From Monodelphis domestica (taxonomy: Eukaryota; Chordata; Mammalia; Didelphimorphia; Didelphidae), in assembly GCF_027887165.1 (NCBI RefSeq), contig NC_077227.1, positions 443,627,895-443,691,894 of the forward strand: a DNA stretch of 64,000 nt, in the 5' to 3' direction. The translations under genes were made by a program, and so were the position numbers. Below are positions 12,241 to 25,435 of this stretch, piece by piece. How positions within the stretch are numbered: position 1 is the stretch's first letter; every line of letters begins with the position of its first letter. The notes beneath the pieces were generated by a model. The model saw only the letters and a list, made by a program, of their open reading frames with translations, ran no database searches and was not told the DNA's origin.

Positions 12241-13751
12241 AAACCTGGGCCAGAAGGGAAACCTTCTTCATGAATGACAAGGCTCCAGTAATTAGCTTAA
12301 AAATAGAAAAAAAATGTATTGGTTAATGGAAGTTGAATTATTGGGTTGAATGGTTGAAGATGCAGGAGCAGGTAGAATACTGCCTCCCAGAGGAGATGGA
12401 GTTTGGGATACTTATATACTCCTGACAACAGGGCCTTTGTGACTAGATATGGGATGATGGTAGGGTGATGGAATGATGTTTTAGGGACTCTGGGGCCCAA
12501 GATGGGTCATGTGCTTATGTCCTATCCCTCAAAGTCAAAATGGAGTGAACATGTCCAGTTTAGGGGATGGCTAGATATCTGAACTCAAAACAGATGCTTA
12601 TCAGAAACAAGCTGGGAGGTGCCTATCTATAGGCTCATCAAGAATAAGGGCACAGGCCAAAGGGGATATTCCTCTCAACTCAAAGTCATCTCTCAGCACA
12701 GCAGGAATGCAAGGGAAAGTGAATTCTTTATGTATTCTCTGACCTGGGACATCTTTGAGGTTTGGTGGTGTCTAGGGGAAGCCCATATCCCCATATCAGG
12801 GTTATATTATATATATATCTTTGTAGTTATACATATCTTCCCCCCATTTTAGCCACAGTTTCATCATTAAATCTCCCCATCATCTTCTGGACCAATGTGG
12901 TAGTCATATGTCATTTCTGACACCCTAGTATACCATTAATAAACTCTTTTGGGCTAGGTGATTCTCAAATACAGGATTACATTAATGTAAATGGTAAGCT
13001 TTTAAGATCTTGATGTAAAGTATAATATGAATTTTCCTAGACATGGGAGAGACAAGGAGGGAGGGAAGGAGGCAGGAGAGAGCTGTGGGCATCCCTGTAG
13101 AGAGAGACATAGTCCAAGGACAAGGGAGAGCAGTAGGAGGAACCTGCAGGATCTGGGCCAGACACATGGAGTCCTGGCCTGAAAAGAGAGGAAGAAGGGA
13201 GATGTGGAGAGGGTGTCACTTGGGGGCCAGACATGGACAGATAGGAGAGGACAGGTGACACTCAGTACCCAAGCATGATGGAGGGAAAACAGACAAGCTG
13301 AACACTAGGGCAGGTAGAGTGGTGGTCTGTCTGTATTTCTGTTCTACTTTCACTTTGGGGGGGAGGGGGAGGAAGCCATGGAGCCAACGAGCAGGAGCAG
13401 AGAGAGTAGAATACTTACAACAAAGTTAGCATAGATGTTTTTTGGAATGCAGATTTCTTTCAGTATTCTTTATCTAAAGCCAAGCCAATGTAATATAAAT
13501 TTAAGTAAAGCAAGAATTGTCTGTAGTTTGGAAGGGGACGCCAATATGTTTTTCTTCTGTGTCCATGGAAGATTTAACAGGAGGAAATGGGTCCAAGTTA
13601 AAGCTGGAGAGATTTTGGTAGTATCTAAGCAGGAAGGAACCCTGAAGGAAAGATAGGAGTTGTTATATATTAGGTCCATTAAACCACTGCCACCACCTCT
13701 AATATTGCCTCCTCTTAAGCCACAGTAGAGACAGTCCAGAATCCTAAGCCC
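12241..13751. other. Intergenic stretch without recognised feature
   Basis: No gene or family match is seen. A purine-rich block lies at about 13040-13260. Both-strand open frames across it are a consequence of its biased composition. Confidence 0.4.
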
Positions 13752-13768
13752 AAGAACAGTAGGAACAG
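13752..13768 (+). repeat. Left target-site duplication of L1
   Basis: aagaacagtaggaacag matches aagaatagtaggaacag at 16469-16485 in 16 of 17 positions and defines the insertion precisely. Confidence 0.88.
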
Positions 13769-16468
13769 AAAAAATCCCCAGGGCCTGATGGATTCACAAG
13801 TGAATTCTATCAAACATTCAAAGAACAACTAATCCCAATATTATATAAACTATTTGACAGAATAAGCTAAGAGGGAGTTCTACCAAATTTCTTTTATAAC
13901 ACAAATATGGTACTGATTCCAAGCCAGGCAAGTCAAAAACAGAGAAAGAAAATTATAGACTAATCTCCCTAATGAATATAGATGCAAAAATCTTAAACAG
14001 GATACTAGCAAAAAGACTCCAGCAAGTGATCAGAAGAGTCATTCACCATGATCAAGTAGAATTTATACCAGGGATGCAGGGCTGGTTCAATATTAGGAAA
14101 ACCATCCACATAATTGACCATATCAACAAGCAAACCAACAAGAATTACATGATTATCTCAATAGATGCAGAAAAAGCCTTTGATAAAATATAACACCCAT
14201 TCCTATTAAAAACACTAGAAAGCATAGGAATAGAAGGGTCATTTCTAAAAATAATAAACAGTATATATCTAAAACCATCAGCTAACATCATCTGCAATGG
14301 GGATAAACTAGAAGCCTTCCCAATAAGATCAGGAGTGAAACAAGGATGCCCATTATCACCTCTATTATATGACATTGTACTAGAAACACTAGCAGTAGCA
14401 ATTAGAGAAGAAAAAAAAATTGAAGGCATTAAAATAGGCAAGGAGTAGACCAAGTTATCACTCTCTGCGGATGACATGATGGTCTACTTAAAGAATCCTA
14501 GAGATTCAACCAAAAAGCTAATTGAAATAATCAACAACTTTAGCAAAGTTGCAGGATACTAAATAAACCTGCATAAGTTGTCAGCATTTCTATATATCTC
14601 CAACCTATTTAGCAGCAAGAATTAGAAAGAGAAATTCCATTTAAAATCACCCTAGACAATATAAAATACTTAGGAATCTATGTGCTGAGACAAACACAGG
14701 AACTATATGAACACAACTATAAAACACTCTCCACACAATTAAAACTAGACTTGAGCAATTGGAAAAACATTAACTGCTCATGGGTAGGACGAGCCAATAT
14801 AATAAAAAATGACCATCCTACCCAAACTTATTTATCTATTTAGTGCCATACCCACTGAACTGCCAAAAAAAAATTTTTTTTTTACTGATTTAGAAAAAAA
14901 CATAACAAAGTTCATTTGGAAGAACAAAGGATCAAGGATATCCAGGGAAATAATAAAAAAAAAATACAAAGGAAGGGGGCCTTGCAGTCTCAGATCTCAA
15001 ACTATATTGTAAAGCAGCGGTCATCAAAACAATTTGGTACTGGCTAAGAGACAGAAAGGAGGATCAGTGGAATAGACTTGGGGTAAGTGACCTCAGCAAA
15101 ATAGTATATGATAAACTCAAAGATCCCAGCTTTTGGGACAAAAATCCACTATTTGATAAAAAAAAAAACTGCTGGGAAAATTGGAAGACAGTGTGGGAGA
15201 GATTAGGTTTAGATCAACACCTCACACCCTACACCAAGATCAATTCAGAATGGGTGAATGACTTGAACATAAAGAAGGAAACTATAAGTAAATTAGGTAA
15301 ACATAGAATAGTATACATGTCAGACCTTTGGGAAGGGAAAGATTTTAAAATCAAGTAAGACTTAGAAAGAGTCACAAAATGTAAAATAAATAATTTTGAC
15401 TACATCAAATTAAAAAGGTTTTATACAAACAAAACTAATGTAACTAAAATCAGCCAGGAAGCAATTTTCATAAAAACCTCTGACAAAGGTTTAATTACTC
15501 AAATTTACAAAGAGCTAAATCAATTGTACAAAAAAATCAAGCCATTCTCCAATTGATAAATGGGCAAAGGACATGAATAGGCAGTTTTCAGATAAAGAAA
15601 TCAAAACTATTAATAAGCACATGAAAAAGTGTTCTAAATCTCTTATAATCAGAGAGATGCAAATCAAAACAACTCTGAGGTATCACCTCACACCTAGCAG
15701 ATTGGCTAACATGACAGCAAAGAAAAGTAATGAATGCTGGAGGGGATATGGCAAAGTATGGACATTAATTCATTGCTGGTGGGGTTGTGAATTGATCCAA
15801 CCATTCTGGAGGGCAATTTGGAACTATGCCCAAAGGGCGATAAAAGACTGTCTGCCCTTTGATCCAGCCATAGCACTACTGGGTTTATACCCCAAAGAGA
15901 TAATAAGGAAAAAGACTTGTACAAGAATATTCATAGCTACGCTCTTTGTGGTGGCCAAAAATTGGAACATGAGGGGATGTCCTTCAATTGGGAAATGGCT
16001 GAACAAATTGTGGTATATGTTGGTGATGGAATACTATTGTGCTAAAAGGAATAATAAAGTGGAGGAATTCCATGGGGACTGGAACAACCTCCAGGTGTAG
16101 TACAATCGAACATAACGGACTTCTCCATTAGTGTCAATGCAATGTCCCTAAACAATCTGCAGGGATCTAGGAGAAAAAACACTATCCACAAGCAGAGGAC
16201 AAACTGTGGGAGTAAAAACACTAATGAAAAGCAACTGCTTGACTACAGGGGTTGAGCGGATATGACTGAGGAGAGACTCTAAATGAACACTCTAATGCAA
16301 ATACCCACAACATGGAAATGGATTCGAATCAAGAACACATGTGATACCCAGTGGAATCGCGCGTCGGCTATGGGAGAGTTGGGGGAAAGGGGGGGAAGGA
16401 AAAGAAAATGATCTTTGTCTCCAATGAATAATGTTTGGAAATGACCAAATAAAATAATGTTAAAAAAA
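13769..16468 (+). mobile_element. L1 LINE, 5'-truncated, with target-site duplication
   Basis: The 2.7 kb copy starts inside ORF2 just before the reverse transcriptase domain and runs to an A-rich tail. Recognisable RT text includes [52 protein letters not shown] and the catalytic LSADDMMVY. The C-terminal part is open at 15573-16100 ([20 protein letters not shown]... and FDPAIALLGLYPKE). The frame is broken by stops, for example just before the SADD motif, so it is dead. A 17-bp duplication flanks it: 13752-13768 and 16469-16485, with one mismatch. Confidence 0.93.
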
Positions 16469-16485
16469 AAGAATAGTAGGAACAG
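16469..16485 (+). repeat. Right target-site duplication of L1
   Basis: This is the partner of 13752-13768, directly after the A-rich tail of the L1. Confidence 0.88.
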
Positions 16486-16779
16486 TAGCATCATTAATAC
16501 CATCATATCTACTGATCCTGTTTCCAGACTAGAATCCTGGGAATAGATCCTTATGGGAATGCAACTGCTTATAGCCTCTGACTTCTCAGCAATCACAGCT
16601 ACTGAAGACTTGGAAAAGAGAGTTCTCACCTTTGAAGTCCTTGGCATTGTCAAATAGTTCAACATCAGAAACAGACACAGTTGTTAACAGTAAAACAAAT
16701 ATTAGTAAAGCAAATATATGACTCTCTGCTTGGTTGCTGCACCCCATGGAACCTTGAAGCCTTTTCATCCAAATCATGG

Positions 16780-16915
16780 AATGTTTCCTCCTTTAGAATG
16801 TGAGCTCTTTGAGAGCAGAGACTGTCCTACTTTTGTCTTTGTATTTCCAGGGCTTCAAATGGTGTTTTGTACAGAGTAGGCACTTTTTAAATGCTTTTCA
16901 TTAATTTCCTTCCAA
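16780..16915 (+). mobile_element. L2 3'-end fragment
   Basis: 'agaatgtgagctctttgagagcagagactgt', 'tctttgtatttccagggctt' and 'agagtaggcactttttaaatgcttt' give the L2 tail order. Confidence 0.7.
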
Positions 16916-16919
16916 AGGA

Positions 16920-19057
16920 ATGACATTGGGTAAGTAAGTACCTTTTCCTTTCAGGACCTTAATTCCTTCATTTTTTAAAAAAAACAAAGAGCTAGAACTA
17001 AATGAATTCTAAACTCTCTTCTAATTCAAAATTCTATAAGCCTTATGAATTCTTTGACTCTCCGAAGATGAAGTACTGAGTGGGTGGCAAGATATGACTT
17101 ATAGTCATTGTTCATGGGAATCTTCATGGTCAGAAGAGATCCCTGGGTCTGTGCTACCCAGTACAAGACATGGTCTTACTTTCTGAGAATTTAAGACAGA
17201 CATAAAACATGATTCCTGCCTTCAAGGAATTTATAATACTGTTGGAAGAGCCCAAAATACTGACACAAAACTAGTAGAGAATGACACAAGTCTACTAGAT
17301 CTAGCCATAAGGCATTTGTTTGCCCTAGGCAAGGTCTGAATGTAGTTCCCTCTTGCATTTGAAAAGTAGACTTCCTGTGTTTGCCTATCCACTAGAGACT
17401 TTGAGCTTTCATTATCACATTTGTGACTTGACATTGTAAAATCGACCTTAAGGCCAGAGAAACCAGAATTTTCTGATATTTAAAAAAAAAAAAGACACTT
17501 ATAAAAAGTCATATTAAAATGTGCCTCCTTTTCCTCCCCTGTGTGTTGTGCCATAGGCAACTGTCTACCTAAATACCCCTAAGCCTGGCTCAGAAAACTT
17601 GTAATTCAAAGATATCTTGTTTAGCATAGACTAAATGTACTGTAAGAACTCAGAGACTGGACAAATCTTTGTGGACTGGAATGGTTGGGGAATGATTCAT
17701 CCAGCGAGTGGGATATGAACTGGGTCACATGAACCAGGAGTTAGACAGACAAGGAAGAGGAAGGAGGGAGGAGGGAGAAGACCATTTCAGCTGTGAAAAA
17801 GATAATGAGTAAAGGCCAGGAGGTTGAATATATCTGGTATGTTCTCTTTTGGAGTGAGGCTAGTCTTCCACTGGAACAAGGAACAAAATGTTTCATGGGA
17901 TATGGGCACACATTTTCCAGAATAGAGAAATATGTACTTGCTCAGAGGATGAGGGCAATGTTTTCTTCAAGCCTAGAGAGAGAATTGAAGCCCTCTGGTT
18001 TCAAACAGAAGCTGATGAGAAGGGCACAGCTACAAAAATACAACATGCAAAGAACAGCATTGAAGAGCCAAGAATTTGATAGGAGACTTTTTCATTAAGG
18101 GAAAAAGAATATCAAGCATTTCTTTCTTGACATGAGAAATAAATAGCTTGATATTGTTTTACCTTGAAGGCAGCTGTGGTAATTTATTAGGTGGTGATAA
18201 CCGGTTTAGGGGAGAATGTGAGCCAGGAAAGAAATTTATTCATAGATGCATAGAATCACGGAATATTGGAGCTGGAAGGGACTCTAGAGAACATTATTTT
18301 TTTTATATAGATGAGGAACTGGAGGACTCAAAGAAGGAAATGACTTGCTTAAAGTCACATAGCAAGTCAGTTCAGATATAGTCTCACAGGATTTCTAACC
18401 CTATAGGAAATAAAGACTTATCTAGTCTAATGATCCTTTTATAGATCAGGAAACTGGGGTTCAGGAAGGAAAATGATTTGCCCAAGGTCACAGCATTAGT
18501 GACAGAGACAAAAATAGAATTCAAGGCTCTCACCTATCAGGGAAACAATCTTTCTCATTTTTAATATTCACCCTTTTGCTAATTCCAGGTAAGAAACTTC
18601 TTAGAAGACACCTTTCCTCCTGTACAGAAGTAAAGATGAGGGACAGTCCAGGGGCATGGATGTTACATATACTCTCAGATTTCTTTTCAATGTGTTAAAT
18701 AATTTTGCTGATGTTTCTCGTCTTTTTCTTTTTACTTAAAAGAAGTGTTACATGGGATAGAAGGTAATGTAAAAACAAAAGAGAGCAATAAAATTCATCT
18801 TAGGGTTTTTTTGAGAGTGGAAATCAGCAACTGACCCTAACCTAACAAGCAATTTAGCTGCCCACAGGAAAAACTGCATTATTCCTGAAGTGGTCTAGCC
18901 CCTGGCAAGTATTCCCAATAATTTGATCATCATGGATAGAGTTCAACAGGGACAGAGCCTAAGGAAGTCATTTCTCCATGCTCCTGAGAAAGATTATCCA
19001 AGATCCAAAAATAGAGTAATGGGACAAATATTTGCATAATTAGTTTCTACTACTAAC
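16920..19057. other. Intergenic stretch with old repeat fragments
   Basis: Parts of 17160-18130 read like a very diverged antisense L2 ('gattcctgccttcaaggaattta', 'aaaggccaggaggttga'). A MIR-type core lies at 18240-18535. An open frame at 17793-18098 has no family match and is best explained by this repeat. Confidence 0.4.
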
Positions 19058-19101
<44 letters not shown>

Positions 19102-19102
19102 A
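19058..19102 (+). repeat. (TAG)n microsatellite
   Basis: About 15 units of TAG, preceded by a short CTACTACTA that is its complement. Confidence 0.95.
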
Positions 19103-19261
19103 GTCATCAAATAGCATCTATTTGAATACTTCCCATGTAAGAGAGCTCATTATCTCATGAAACAATTCTAGTTAGGAATTTGTTCATTAAATGGAGTCAA
19201 AAATCTGTCACCTAATTTCCACCAATTTGCTCCTTGTTTTTTTCTTTAAACAGAATTCATC

Positions 19262-19447
19262 TAAACTAAGAGTTCTTAACTTTTTTTGTTATGGACCCTT
19301 TGTCAATCTGGTGAAGCCTATAGATCCCTTTTCAGAATAATGTTTTGAAATACATAGAATTACAAAGGAAACCTATTATACTGAAATACCATCATCAAAA
19401 TATCTTCTAAGATTAAGTTCATAGTCTCCAGGTTATGAACCTACTTG
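19262..19447. mobile_element. hAT-type MITE, old mammalian family
   Basis: The ends are roughly inverted: 'agttcttaactttttttg' at the left and 'tccaggttatgaac' at the right. The interior 'tatggaccctttgtcaatctggtgaagcctatagat' and 'tacaaaggaaacctattatactgaaatac' is familiar from ancient mammalian hAT MITEs. I cannot fix the family name. Confidence 0.6.
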
Positions 19448-19792
19448 GTAACCCAGCAAAAGTTTTTCTTTAAGTATGCCTCTCTCACCTTTCTCAAAAA
19501 AAAAAAAAGTCTCTTCTTCCTGTTCTCTTATCTCACATTTCTTTCCTCAAGGCTAAACATCTCCAGTTGTTGCTACCATTCTTCATTTGACATGCTTTCT
19601 AGGCCATCACCTTCCTGGTCATTGAACTAGCATTCTTCATATTGTCATTATCCCTCTTAAAAAGTTTTTTTTTTTTAACCTAGAAATATTTCTAAATGAA
19701 TCCAGGGTTCTCTTCCTTGGAAGAAAAGAATTTTGCACATCAAACAATTAAGTAACAATATTGTTTTCATAAAATTGTGTGTGTGTTTTTAA

Positions 19793-19986
19793 AAACCATT
19801 ACCTTCTGTTTTTTAATCAATACTATGTATTGGTTCCAAGGCAAAAGAGAAATAAGGACTAGGCAATGGGGATTAAGTGACTTATTGGAGGGTCACACAG
19901 ATAGGAAGTATCTGAGGCTACCTTTGAACTGAGGACCTCCTGTCTCTAGGCCTGGTTCTCAATCCACTGAGCCACCTAGCTATCCC
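19793..19986 (-). repeat. Marsupial tRNA-type SINE
   Basis: Reverse copy from 'aaaaaccattaccttctg' to 'ctgagccacctagctatcc'. Confidence 0.85.
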
Positions 19987-21180
19987 TAGAATTAAGTATT
20001 AAAACAAGTATAATTCCTACTCTAGACTCCACTGCCTGAAGGCCAGGTAGGTTTTATTTCACCCCTCCCTCAAGGGTTCTTCATTAACTTCAAGGGGTTT
20101 CAGAGTATCTAGATTCTGCATATGGTTACACCCTGCACCAATTGTGTTCTCTTAGAGTGTAGAGAATCCCCTGTACCCCAGTTTCATTTAGCTAATGATA
20201 TTGAATTAACATTTACTTTGAAAGGTATAACAATCTACAACACATGGGAGGCGGAAACCCTACTTCTCTGGGGAGGAGGCAGAGATTAGGTTCAAAGCTT
20301 AGCACTGTTCATCTCTATTCCTATATAATAAGATTCTATTTCCACATCCAGAATCCTACCTCAGGTTCCAGATCTAGGCACCTTGTCTTCTCTGGGCTTT
20401 CTTGCCAGGCTAGCTGGTTCCAACATCCTCCATGGTTTGAACCTCATCATCTTTCTGTAGCACCTAAAACTAAGGACAAATGAAATAGCATAGGAACAAA
20501 TATCCCCAGGCCCACTTCATTTTTTTTCCAAATGAGGAAAATTCATGGAGGAAATAAAGAATGGAATGAATTTGTATTCATGCTGTGGGAGGAGTTGAGG
20601 GGGTTTGGGACAGGAACCCTTTGCAAGAATGCAAGACTCCAAAATACCTTAAAAAAAAAAAACCAGAAGATGTCATAACCAGAAGATGTATATCTATGTC
20701 CATCTTGAAATCTAGGGGAGAATCCAAGGGGACTATTTCTCTCAGGGGTCTTCCCTTATCATGGGTCTCTGTCACCCAGGGTCACCTTTTCCTCAGCATC
20801 ACAAGAGTAACAAGTAAGGAAAGGAATTTTCCTGTTCTTTTTTTGACCTGAAATCTTCTGGAGCTTGAAAGGGTGTCCAGAAAGGGTAACCCCAAGTCCC
20901 ATGCCATTCAGACTCCATCTGTTCTCTCAATGGCAATGGATATCCTTTTCTGTCATGAATCTCTTGGAGCTGTCTTGGATCCCCAATTCAATTCCCTCAG
21001 CTGAAATAAATGGACACAAGAGGAAGAAGTCCTTCCTCTCTTACTAGTTAAATTCATGATATTATACGATGGATATTTTGATCTTCATCATCTAGATACA
21101 ATAGGAAAAAGAGTGCCCAAACAATGCCAGGAAAGTGACTCAGTCTGGCCAGTTTTAACATAGGCAATCATAGGAGGCTA
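19987..21180. other. Intergenic stretch without recognised feature
   Basis: Mixed unique sequence. Open frames on both strands at 20578-20851 overlap each other and have no recognisable family. Confidence 0.4.
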
Positions 21181-21715
21181 TACTCCTCCATGTAGTAATG
21201 GTAGTAGTCTCTCAGTAACCGAGGATGACGATTGTCTTTGTGCGCTTTCATCTGTGATGTAGATGAGTGTGCACAAAGATACTTGTGCATGAAGGAGATT
21301 TAAGTGGAAAAGTCGATGCACAGAGACAGTCCCACTCTCTCGGCATTGGAAGCCTGGTTCCAGTGGCACAAAAAATCGTTACACCTGGAAACTTCCTCAG
21401 CTGCATTGGATGGCCATGTTGTCTTTTGTGCTCCAACACGCCCTAAGCACTCCACAGTGCTTTGCTGTGTCGCCATCTCAGCCGTTGAACCTTCTTATTG
21501 GTTTCTTCCATCTGTTCCGCCGAAGCAGTCTTCACATGCTGGGTGAGCAAAGCCCTGGTTCACCAGGGGTTGACAACCCAATGGCTACCCTCACAAGGTT
21601 TAGCCGGCCTGTCGAAGCCATTGCCCGGAGTGTGGCCGCTGCCACATGCTAGCAGTTACTGGGAGCCACAAGTGAGAGCTGGATGTCAGGTGGGGGTCAG
21701 AGGCTAGGGAATAAA
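21181..21715. other. Unclassified CpG-richer block
   Basis: About 0.5 kb with clearly more CpG than its surroundings (for example 'aaccgaggatgacgattg', 'gtgtcgccatctcagccg', 'agccggcctgtcgaagcc', 'gcccggagtgtggccgctg'). Several short open frames overlap in all directions and none gives a family match. It could be a recently inserted repeat, a retrocopy of a non-coding RNA, or a small CpG island. I cannot decide. Confidence 0.4.
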
Positions 21716-22754
21716 AAGTTCTTCCATATTGGATGATCTGTGAATGTCCAGTTACCCCTTGCTCCATTTGAAATTTCACATCACAGTTAAATAGGCACAG
21801 GTATATATTAGTCATCATCCCAAATTCAGTTACTATCCCAAATTCAAAATATTTTCTCAGTCATCTCTGGGGAAGCACAAGCAATGTCCTTTCACTTGCT
21901 TCCCCAGTGCCATACAGTTTAGTCATAAAACAATCAAGTTACATGACAATATATAATATATATAATAATATATAAAATAATATGTACAGCTATAAATTAT
22001 GGTTATCCACAAATACAAAACTTTGCAAATTGAACAAAACAAGATGCATTTTACAAAATTTGTCAATTATTTCTGCTTGCTTAGCCTTAACCTTATCAGG
22101 TGCTTTTCAAACCAAAACAAAAGAAAGAGTAAAGATAAAGCTGGCTCTATATTGAATAGAAATCTAGTCCCCCACTGAGTTTTCCAAACTACATAGAGCC
22201 CTGCTAACCCCCACCCCAGCAGGATTTAGGATCTGGATGCAACTTGGTATCAGATTTTTCAAATGAGAAGACTGTCTTGGATAGAAAGTCTTCCAATGAT
22301 TCCCTCAGTGCATAAGGCCATTCAACTGAGGTCTACACCATGAGTTTCCTTTTCTACACAGGGCACACCAAACTTCTCTAGGAATTTTTCTAGCATAGGA
22401 AATAACAACAAAGATTCAAGCAATTATCTTTCCATCTTTTATCCCAAAGAGCACCCAAAATTCTCCCTATGGATCCCTGCTACTGTCCAGATAAACCAAA
22501 TGGAATCCAAAACGCCCAACAGGACAAGAAAACAAGTAGGTTGAATGAGAAAAGTAGCAAAAAATTTCAAATATTTGTGGAGTTAGGGCTCAGATATTTC
22601 ACCCTAAGAAATAGCAGAGTATTTTGCTTTCACACACACATAAAGTCAGTAGTCTAGGTCAAGTTAAATGCAAAAAGAATAATATGAACATTTCTACTAG
22701 ACAGCAGCAATCTAGTGATTCCTAATTTCTTACATAAAACTTAATATCAGTACA
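21716..22754. other. AT-rich intergenic stretch
   Basis: Includes a TATAA-rich run near 21950-21990. No gene or clear repeat family is seen. Confidence 0.4.
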
Positions 22755-23092
22755 GTCGTCCCTCACTATATTGTGGTTCACTTTTCAAGGCTTCATTGTA
22801 CTGCAGGTTTTAAATATATTTGCATATATATATATAATTCTGTATTGCAGCTTCACTGTATCACAGGATTTTGTGGATGAATACCATAGTGTACACAATG
22901 GAAATGTAATATGCTTGCTCAAGTTTGTTAACTTGAGATTGTACACAGCACACTATTGGCTGATAGAATGAAAGACAACCAACCACAGCATTGTGTTCTA
23001 TATCCTGGACACTGATTGGTTCAGTGACTGGATTTTCACCTATTTCAGGGCGACTCTAGAACCTAACTCCCACAATAGGTGAGTGATCACTA
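22755..23092 (+). mobile_element. Tc1/mariner (Tigger-like) non-autonomous element
   Basis: It begins at a TA with 'cagtcgtccctcactatatt' followed by 'gtggttcacttttcaaggcttc', a decayed form of the Tigger-type terminus in which CpGs have become TG/CA. 'ttctgtattgcagcttcactgtatcac' is an internal echo. The right end is decayed and the boundary is approximate. Confidence 0.65.
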
Positions 23093-23094
23093 TT

Positions 23095-24190
23095 TCTATA
23101 AGACTCAGTAATATGGAAAAATATCTGTGTTTGTTTATCAGTATCTGGTATCAATATAGTGCTACTTATAAAGAATTCAATAATACAAAAAGTAACTGAA
23201 TTTAAATAATCAATAAATCAACAAAGGAAAAGTTTGCAAAATTACACCAAAGGAATGGACTTGTGAGGAATTATACAACAGGGAAAAAAAAGCCAACTGT
23301 ACACTTCCAACCCTAAAAATCTTTTTTTTTTAATTTTCTAGAATTTTCCAATCTAAGATAAACTAAAATCAAAAGTCTAAGGCAGAGAATCTCTCCTTGC
23401 AAATACAAAGAGCTCAGTTTTATACTATACAAGGCTTACATTATGGAAACTGTGTACTGGATGAAATGTGAGCTTCACACTCTCGATATTGTAGGAAAAA
23501 AACTCAAGAAGACTCATTGTGGTCAGTTCTAATTTAGCCAATCAAAGAAGACTATACCTGCCCATGTAGGAAACACATGGCTTCTACATATTAGGCAATC
23601 TAATCAAGCAAGCCCCTTTGTATAAATAATCCATATAATAAGTGCTATAGTGCTTTATAGTTTAGGATTCAGAGAACTTGAATTCAGACCTGGCTTTGTC
23701 ACTTTCTTCGCTTTTCTATTTTGTGTCAGTTTATATGCTGCAACATATTTCTATGAATTCCTCATATTCATTGTTTCTTACAGTGCAGTAATATTTTTTT
23801 TACATTGATGGATCACAATTTGTTCAGCCACTTTTTATTTGAAATATATCTACTTTGTTTCCAATTTTTTTGCTGCCCCAAATAAAGCTATTCTAATTTT
23901 ATTTAACAGACTGTGATTTCATGAATGTAAGGAGATCCCAGCAAGGAAATTCCCTCTAACAGTGCAAAAAAGCAATGGTGTTGCAATTCTGACATTTTTA
24001 TTCTTAGAAAGTTGCTGTGATAAGAATTTAAGTGGTTTTTCTGGGATCACAAAGCTGGCCTGTGTCACAGATAAGAAACCTACGAATATTTTTATATGAA
24101 TACCTCTGACCCTTGGGGCACATGTCCATTAGTGGGGCTACTATATAATATCAGCTTAAATAGCCTCTCCTACAGAGAACATAGATACTG
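23095..24190. other. Intergenic stretch with an L1 3' fragment
   Basis: About 23710-23905 reads as an antisense L1 3'-end piece ('cagtgcagtaatatt', 'tggatcacaatttgttcagccac', 'ccaatttttttgctgcccc'). The rest is unassigned AT-rich DNA. Confidence 0.45.
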
Positions 24191-24320
24191 TAACATTTTC
24201 TTTAAGAGCAAATAGAATCTTTACTGGATGTTCCATAGACATCAAACTCAACCTATCCAAAGATGAAATCATTATTCTCTTTTCTCCAAAACCCTCTTCT
24301 CATCCTACTTTCACAATTGT

Positions 24321-24645
24321 TGTTTTTGTTGTTCAGTCACTTAGGCATGTCTAACTCTTTGTGATCCCATGAACTATGGGAATCCAGGCCCTTCTATCCT
24401 CCATTATCTGACTTGAGGGATTCAACTACTGATGTTACATCTTTTAGTATTTTAATACTATCCATGGGATTTTCTTAGCAAGGATATTGGAGAGCAGTAT
24501 ACTATTTCCTTCTCCAGGGGATCACTTTTTGTCAGCACTCTCCACTCTGCTCTGTCCCTCTTGGATAACCCCACATGGGACAGCTCATAATTTCATTGAG
24601 CTATGCATGGGAATTTCCCAATTACTTTTTTCTAGTTATTACTTT
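24321..24645 (+). repeat. SINE with RTE/Bov-B-like tail, inserted in L2
   Basis: 'ttgttgttcagtcacttaggcatgtctaactctttgtgatccc' and 'ccatgggattttcttagcaaggatattggagagcag...cttctccag' match the 3' region shared by Bov-B-type RTE elements and the SINEs they mobilise. The right boundary is uncertain; the typical text ends near 24525. Confidence 0.65.
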
Positions 24646-24739
24646 ATCTCCCCAGTCACTCAGGCTTATAACCTTGGTGTTATCCTCTACTCGCTCTCAT
24701 CTCCCCTCTGGCAATGTGTTTCCAAGGTGTGTTGATTAT

Positions 24740-25006
24740 ACAGTAGGATTTAAATTAATGTGCAATACTTGAAGTATTATTTTTTTAAGTTTATTGTCTG
24801 ACAAAATAGAACCACGTGACTAAGTTTTCTACCTGCTCAAAAATCCCTGCTCCATCAAAGCTGCTACAGAGAGGGAAAAGGGAAAAAGTAGGACCTCCTC
24901 CCAGTTTATATCCTGTCTACTTCGTAATGACAGGAAGTGAGTGGAGTTCTGGGAATCGTAGTTTTTTCTGGGAATCGTTGTTTTTAGGGTAACAGATTCT
25001 CATTAC
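24740..25006 (-). mobile_element. LTR-like fossil inside L2
   Basis: On the minus strand the piece has a TATA-like motif (gatataaac) followed by an AATAAA signal near its far end, and L2 resumes on both sides. This fits a short solo LTR of an endogenous retrovirus-like element. No internal genes are present. Boundaries are approximate and no clean target-site duplication was found. Confidence 0.45.
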
Positions 25007-25435
25007 ACAATACCTTAATACCATCTTTTGCCCATGCCCTCTTCTCTCTCCATGATACTACCACCACCCTGGTGCAAGCCCTCATTACCTCCTCACACTT
25101 GGACTACTGTAATAAACTTCTGGTTGATCCGCCTGCCACAAATCTCTCCCTACTCCAGACCCTCCTTTGCTCAGCTTTCAAAGTGATTTCCTAAAGCACA
25201 TCTGGTCATGTCACAGTGTTCCCCTCCCCACCCCCCACTGCTAACCTACCTAAACTAGTAATGACTCCTTATGAAATTCAGGATTCAAATATAAAATCCT
25301 ATGTTTTTCAAAGCCTTCAAAAGCAGTCCCCCCATCCTTTCCAGCCTTCTTATACTTTATACCCCACCCCACCATGAAATCTGGGATCCTGTTACTGATC
25401 TCCTTGCCTGAAACAGAACACTTCATCTCCTAACT

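Noticed and set aside
15573-16100. 175-residue open frame that looks like an intact gene.
   Set aside because: It is the C-terminal part of L1 ORF2 in a truncated copy with target-site duplications.
17793-18098. 101-residue open frame upstream of an ATAAA-rich region.
   Set aside because: No family match, and the surrounding text looks like a diverged antisense L2.
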